Assembly (NCBI GenBank): GCA_903854175.1
Contig: CAINVQ010000107.1
Location: 1-9,102, forward strand
DNA from: an uncultured Actinomycetes bacterium
GTDB lineage: Bacteria; Actinomycetota; Acidimicrobiia; Acidimicrobiales; RAAP-2
Direction: 5' to 3'
Length of the DNA: 9,102 nt
This document shows positions 5,926 through 9,102 of the stretch, piece by piece (the stretch's first letter is position 1; each line of letters begins with the position of its first letter). Under the pieces are notes generated by a model that had not been told where the DNA came from, ran no database searches, and worked only from the letters and a program-made list of their open reading frames with translations. The translations under genes were made by a program, and so were the position numbers.

Positions 5926-6532
5926 GATTCATTCGTTGCGCAACATTTTGCTCGGCTGGTGAGCCATGAGAAAAATTTTCCCGCACAGTGTCATGGTCAA
6001 TTTCAGGACGATTCTGAGAAAGTTTGGATTTGCCCTGAACGTCTGTGACAGTTATTTCAATCCCAACTATGGCTTTAAGTTGCTGGTCATAATATTCAGA
6101 TGGTGATTCGGAGATCTGCCACTGCGGGTCTCTAGATTTTTCGAACTCTTCAGTCACCGCAGCTGTTTGGTCTCGCAGCCACTGAGAGTCTGAATGAATT
6201 TTAAGTGTTCCACGAACTTCCGTCATTACAAAATTCCACGTTGGAACAACGCCAGGATTTTCAACTCGGCTTGGATAGTTACTTGGAGAAACATAGGCAG
6301 ATGCCGCTAGAAAAATCGCCAAGACTTCATCACCCTCGTTCACCGCTCGCCACCATTTATTGGCCTTGGCCAAATGTGAAGTCAATGTTTTGCGATCATC
6401 ACTTACGAGCACCGGGACAAAGACACTCTCCAGACCTTCAGGACTATTGACAATTAGTAGCCCGGCGCCTGCCTCTTTGACAATCTCCCAAGCAGCCTCT
6501 TGCTCAATGCTGAACTTTGCGGGAACGTACAT
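5915..6532 (-). CDS. paiB: PaiB-like FMN-binding protein (FMN_bind_2 family)
   Basis: The 205-residue length and motifs match PaiB throughout. MYVPAKF opens the protein (1-7), followed by SHLAKANKWW (52-61), YVSPSNYPS (80-88), VPTWNF (96-101), KAIVGIEI (153-160) and GKSKLSQNRP (167-176). PaiB proteins adopt a split-barrel flavin-binding fold. In Bacillus PaiB is described as a negative regulator acting with the acetyltransferase PaiA, and biochemical data on PaiB are limited. There is no helix-turn-helix here, so a direct DNA-binding role is doubtful; heme or flavin handling is an alternative. It starts 3 bp after the ClC stop and its end overlaps the TTG start of GNAT 1, so it is translated in the same operon. 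Confidence 0.92.
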   Translation of the reverse strand: MYVPAKFSIEQEAAWEIVKEAGAGLLIVNSPEGLESVFVPVLVSDDRKTLTSHLAKANKWWRAVNEGDEVLAIFLAASAYVSPSNYPSRVENPGVVPTWNFVMTEVRGTLKIHSDSQWLRDQTAAVTEEFEKSRDPQWQISESPSEYYDQQLKAIVGIEITVTDVQGKSKLSQNRPEIDHDTVRENFSHGSPAEQNVAQRMNLDK

Positions 6533-6535
6533 GTT

Positions 6536-7918
6536 TTATTCTTCTCTGCGTGGAAGTCGCGCAGAATAAATTGAGTAGCCATCAACTTGTCGAACAAATG
6601 TTGTGGCGATCGTCGTCGCGAGCAGTATGGGTAGGAACAAATGAAAGCCATTTTGGGTCAACTCAACAACAATGACCATGCTGGCAAGTGGGGCCTGCAT
6701 TGCTGCGCCAATCATCGCTGCAGCGCCAACAAGAGCAAAAGCACCAATCGGCGTGCCTGGCCAAAAATGCGTCCAGATAACCCCTAGGAATGCCCCTACG
6801 GCCGCTCCAGTACTAAGAAACGGCGTGAATAGCCCTCCGGCCGCCCCACTGCTCAATGTCAGTGAAGTGAGAAGTGGTTTTAAAGCGAAGAGCGCGAATA
6901 GCAGCCCAGCGCCACCAAGACCGAGCAACGCCTCATTGGCCATATCTTTTCCGTTTCCAAAAAGTTGCGGATAACGAATTCCTATGACACCAATCAACGC
7001 AAAGGCCAGAGGCATCTTCCAAAAAATTGAATTACCTTTTGCACGCTTGTGAGCAGCAAGCCCAATCAAGCGGACATACCCGGTAGCGAGGGCTCCAATA
7101 ATGAGTCCAGCGGGAATTGACCACGCCATGATTGAGCCACTGAAATTGAAATTAGGTATGTGAGCGTACGTTGGACCCGATGAGAGGTAGAGCCATCCAG
7201 TAAAGGTTGCGATCAAAGAACAAGCCAACGCTGGAAGCACTGTTGGCAAAGAGAAGCTTCCAAGTAGTACTTCAGCAGTAAATATTGCGCCACCGAGTGG
7301 AACGTTATAAACAGCCGCGAACCCAGCGCCGCCGCCACAAGCGACGAGAAGTCGTTTTTGTGAGGATGAAAGATCAAACCAGTGCGATAAGACGCTTCCT
7401 GAAACTCCACCCATGAGTTTTGGTGCGGCTTCTCGACCAATGCAGGCGCCAAGACCAATGACAATTTCAGAAAGAACTGAGGTGAAGAAACTACGACGAA
7501 TGGAAAGCTCTCCGTCACCGTTCCATACAGCTTCATCAATTTCTGACTTCTCATTCTTCAAATAACGTCGAATGAGGTACCAGCCAATTGCCCCTACAAA
7601 ACCAGCAATAGTAAGCATGACAACTCTGTGCAGACCTGAGGTTGCACTCACAGCATCGCTATAACTTCCAGAGTTGTAATTAAAGGCGAGATGTTCAAAC
7701 TGCTTGAGCACCCACATCAGCGCGATACCAAATAATCCAGTAGCGAACCCCGTTAGACATAGCGCTAACCAGAACTTTGGGGTCAATGGAGCGTCGTCGG
7801 AAGTGACGTTAGGTTGCTCCATGGCGCCACGACCAGAAGCAATTCGACTTTTAATTAATGGCTGTGGAAAGCGCTGACGCTCACTTTCACCACTTCGTTT
7901 TTTGAACATATTCCCCAT
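6536..7918 (-). CDS. ClC-family chloride channel / anion antiporter
   Basis: A 460-residue polytopic inner-membrane protein of the voltage-gated ClC family, moving chloride or another anion. The gating-glutamate motif appears as GREAAP (161-166, Glu163), with the following helix KLMGGVSGSVL. ClC landmarks follow: ACGGGAGFAAVYNVPLGG (193-210), SGAAGGLFTPFLSTGAAVG (357-375; GxFxP-type anion loop) and a C-terminal IYSARL whose Tyr451 aligns with the central chloride-binding tyrosine of E. coli ClcA. Two departures stand out by eye. The GSGIP selectivity loop is replaced by a charged segment near KNEKSEIDEAV (121-131). Where ClcA has Glu-Glu before Met, this protein has AEVLL, so Val217 aligns with the internal proton glutamate. 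No CBS domains are present. The first 40 residues are hydrophilic, and Met4 or Met33 could be the true start. It is the first gene of the five-gene cluster. Confidence 0.93.
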   Translation of the reverse strand: MGNMFKKRSGESERQRFPQPLIKSRIASGRGAMEQPNVTSDDAPLTPKFWLALCLTGFATGLFGIALMWVLKQFEHLAFNYNSGSYSDAVSATSGLHRVVMLTIAGFVGAIGWYLIRRYLKNEKSEIDEAVWNGDGELSIRRSFFTSVLSEIVIGLGACIGREAAPKLMGGVSGSVLSHWFDLSSSQKRLLVACGGGAGFAAVYNVPLGGAIFTAEVLLGSFSLPTVLPALACSLIATFTGWLYLSSGPTYAHIPNFNFSGSIMAWSIPAGLIIGALATGYVRLIGLAAHKRAKGNSIFWKMPLAFALIGVIGIRYPQLFGNGKDMANEALLGLGGAGLLFALFALKPLLTSLTLSSGAAGGLFTPFLSTGAAVGAFLGVIWTHFWPGTPIGAFALVGAAAMIGAAMQAPLASMVIVVELTQNGFHLFLPILLATTIATTFVRQVDGYSIYSARLPRREE

Positions 7919-7934
7919 TAGGTTTCTACAACTA

Positions 7935-7940
7935 ATCGTA
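7935..7940 (-). promoter_or_regulatory. Candidate -10 box (TACGAT) for the ClC-PaiB-GNAT-GNAT-DUF3048 operon
   Basis: TACGAT on the minus strand ends 16 bases before the ATG at 7916-7918. It would start a transcript close to the ClC gene and independently of the aldolase gene, whose stop is 53 bp away. A GTTAAG at 7958-7963 sits 17 bp upstream but matches -35 poorly. The call depends mainly on the hexamer being shared with the promoter regions at 1071 and 3547. Confidence 0.4.
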
Positions 7941-7944
7941 GCCC

Positions 7945-7969
7945 CGAGGGCACCTCGCTTAACGCGAAG
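7945..7969 (-). repeat. Overlapping inverted repeats between aldolase and ClC genes
   Basis: After the aldolase stop, the minus strand can form either CTTCGC/GCGAGG (7964-7969 with 7953-7958, one G-U pair) or CGAGG/CCTCG (7953-7957 with 7945-7949). The middle arm is shared, so the two stems exclude each other. There is no T run. This may be a weak transcription barrier, an mRNA 3'-end stabiliser, or simply GC-rich spacer. Confidence 0.3.
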
Positions 7970-7971
7970 AA

Positions 7972-8769
7972 TTAGTCAAACAACTCTGGATCTGTTTTTA
8001 CAATGTCATCCCATAGTGGTTGGAATGAGAACCAACCAGCGAGAGGGTGACCAGTTTGCTCCAATGTGTAGCGAGCATTCTCGTCAGAAATGTGAATTGG
8101 CTTACCAGCCGCTTCAGCAAGCAGCTGTGCTTGGCAAGTGCGCTCCATAGTGATGAACCACCATGCTGCTTCATCCACGGTCTGACCAACCGTGAAGAGC
8201 CCGTGGTTCTGGTGAATAGCTGCCTTAGCGTTTCCAAGTCCGTCAGCAAGAACACGACCGCTCTCTTCGTCGAGAACAATTCGCCCCCCACCTTCAGTAA
8301 CGAGTACGTGGTCTTCAAAGAACACACATGCGTCTTGTGTAAGTGGGTCAAGTGTGCGCCCCAGTGACGAGAACGCTTTTCCATACACTGAGTGCGAATG
8401 GGCAGCAGCAATGACGTCTGGCCTGGCCGCATGGACTGCGGCGTGAATCACAAACGCAGCTCGGTTTACTGGCTTGTCACCATGAACAACTTCTCCAGCA
8501 TGGTTTACCAAGATCAAATCTGAAACGCGAACGTGACGGAAGTTCATTCCAAAAGGATTTACCCAGAAGTGATCAAGCAGTTCAGGGTCACGTGCGGTGA
8601 TGTGCCCGGCGACACCTTCAGAAAAACCAAGCTTTCCGAAAATACGAAGTGCACCAGCGAGCTTCTCTTTGCGGTGCTGTCTTTCTGCCTCAATTGAGTC
8701 GAATGTCGGTGGAAGATTGAACTTCAACTCGCTCTGTTGTGGTGTGAATTTCTCTGCAATATCAGTCAT
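7972..8769 (-). CDS. Class II aldolase/adducin-family protein
   Basis: A 265-residue cytoplasmic protein of the class II aldolase/adducin fold, a zinc-dependent family that cleaves or epimerises sugar phosphates. The expected metal histidines are His124 and His126 in AAHSHS and His189 in NHGLF. SEGVAGHITARD (50-61), HFWVNPFGMNF (67-77) and VNRAAFVIHAAVHAARPDV (101-119) resemble the adducin-like subgroup. The catalytic glutamate of fuculose-phosphate aldolase (SSE) seems absent, with Ala near residue 105, so true aldolase activity is uncertain; the substrate is unknown. I start at the ATG at 8767-8769 (MTDIAEKF) because AAGGGGG (8774-8780) lies four bases upstream. An in-frame GTG at 8799 would add ten residues but lies in a TAGAGT -10-like sequence. 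It follows the hydroxyacid dehydrogenase gene by 74 bp, so the two may be co-transcribed. Confidence 0.88.
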   Translation of the reverse strand: MTDIAEKFTPQQSELKFNLPPTFDSIEAERQHRKEKLAGALRIFGKLGFSEGVAGHITARDPELLDHFWVNPFGMNFRHVRVSDLILVNHAGEVVHGDKPVNRAAFVIHAAVHAARPDVIAAAHSHSVYGKAFSSLGRTLDPLTQDACVFFEDHVLVTEGGGRIVLDEESGRVLADGLGNAKAAIHQNHGLFTVGQTVDEAAWWFITMERTCQAQLLAEAAGKPIHISDENARYTLEQTGHPLAGWFSFQPLWDDIVKTDPELFD

Positions 8770-8773
8770 GGTT

Positions 8774-8803
8774 CCCCCTTGATTGCGATATAGACCCACT
8801 CTA
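8774..8803 (-). promoter_or_regulatory. RBS and possible -10 box of the aldolase-family gene
   Basis: On the minus strand AAGGGGG (8774-8780) precedes the ATG at 8769 by four bases and decides the start. Upstream, TAGAGT (8798-8803) is a possible -10 box. An 8-bp palindrome, ATACGTAT (8813-8820), lies just beyond it. The promoter call is tentative because no -35 match was found; the Shine-Dalgarno is much firmer. Confidence 0.5.
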
Positions 8804-8843
8804 CATCTGGAGATACGTATTGTTTCTACTGGCCAAAATTGCC

Positions 8844-9102
8844 CTAGTAACCAAGCTCCACATCAATAATTCCTTCAAGCGGTTCACCATTTATATAGCG
8901 TCGAAGATTCTGGCAAAAGACTTCAGTCGCGCCAGCAAGAAATGGGCGCCCCGTCCACGAAGAGTGCGGTGTGATGAATGCCTTTTCGTGCGAGTAAAGC
9001 CAGTGGCCTGCTGGTAGCGGCTCTGGATCAAAGACATCAAGCGAAGCACGAGCAACTCGACCATCATCGAGAGCAGCTCGAAGAGCATTTTCATCAATCA
9101 AC
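8844..9102 (-). CDS. D-2-hydroxyacid dehydrogenase, C-terminal fragment (continues past window edge)
   Basis: Only the last 86 or so codons are present; the 5' part, with most of the NAD-binding domain, lies beyond position 9102. The visible part starts with the family pattern LIDENALRAALDDGRV, then ASLDVFDPEPLPAGHWLYS, where the conserved Glu-Pro-Glu-Pro-Leu-Pro region of D-isomer-specific dehydrogenases appears as DPEPLP. Next is ITPHSSW, with the catalytic histidine of this family in TPH. It ends with NLRRYINGEPLEGIIDVELGY, the helix that returns to the substrate domain. The enzyme would reduce a 2-oxoacid with NAD(P)H or run in reverse; the specificity (glyoxylate/hydroxypyruvate, phosphoglycerate or other) cannot be judged from the fragment. 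The stop is TAG. The aldolase-family gene follows on the same strand. Confidence 0.9.
   Translation of the reverse strand, partial: LIDENALRAALDDGRVARASLDVFDPEPLPAGHWLYSHEKAFITPHSSWTGRPFLAGATEVFCQNLRRYINGEPLEGIIDVELGY

Noticed and set aside
7213..7554. Minus-strand open frame of 113 codons within the ClC gene
   Set aside because: It is out of frame within the conserved ClC core, and the peptide has no domain pattern.
8770..8799. N-terminal extension of the aldolase-family protein from a GTG at 8799
   Set aside because: A strong AAGGGGG Shine-Dalgarno precedes the ATG at 8769, while the GTG lies in a TAGAGT -10-like region and has no RBS.
8813..8820. ATACGTAT palindrome as an operator
   Set aside because: Eight bases is too short to call without a second copy or a local regulator; none is seen in the window.

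Overview
The window looks like a compact chromosomal segment of an actinobacterium (Actinomycetota), possibly a streamlined aquatic lineage. By eye G+C is in the mid-to-high 40s percent. This rests on the protein styles (a DUF3048 secreted protein, an actinobacterial-type ClC, PaiB, a prephenate dehydratase next to a tRNA-Ser), very short intergenic gaps, overlapping genes, TTG/GTG start codons and promoter elements placed so close to start codons that leaderless mRNAs are likely. The lineage call is an inference; no 16S or marker gene is present. I see no mobile element, phage gene, CRISPR array or long repeat.

Layout. At the left edge is the 3' part of a tRNA-Ser(UGA) (+), followed by a strong intrinsic terminator that also separates it from pheA (-). 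pheA and a group II PLP-dependent decarboxylase (+) diverge from an 89-bp gap. The decarboxylase converges on an agmatinase-family ureohydrolase (-), and the two stop codons share the tetranucleotide TTAA. The ureohydrolase diverges from a small SRPBCC-fold protein (+). That gene converges, with an 11-bp overlap, on a tightly packed five-gene minus-strand operon, transcribed in this order: ClC-type anion transporter, PaiB-like FMN-binding protein, GNAT acetyltransferase 1, GNAT acetyltransferase 2, DUF3048 membrane-anchored protein. Upstream, on the same strand, lie a class II aldolase/adducin-family protein and the C-terminal end of a D-2-hydroxyacid dehydrogenase that runs off the right edge.

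How the genes may work together. pheA makes phenylpyruvate for phenylalanine synthesis. The decarboxylase has all the PLP-binding residues but an unknown substrate. The ureohydrolase and the PaiB/acetyltransferase pair recall polyamine metabolism (agmatine to putrescine; paiA/paiB of Bacillus), but no arginine or ornithine decarboxylase is recognisable here, so a polyamine module is only a hypothesis. The aldolase-like protein and hydroxyacid dehydrogenase may be a small catabolic pair.

Most of the window is ordinary housekeeping and accessory metabolism, and I do not see a clearly new system. The points most worth a second look are the promoter/start-codon architecture, the two consecutive TTG starts inside gene overlaps, the departures from canonical ClC motifs, and the PaiB-GNAT-GNAT arrangement inside a ClC/DUF3048 operon.
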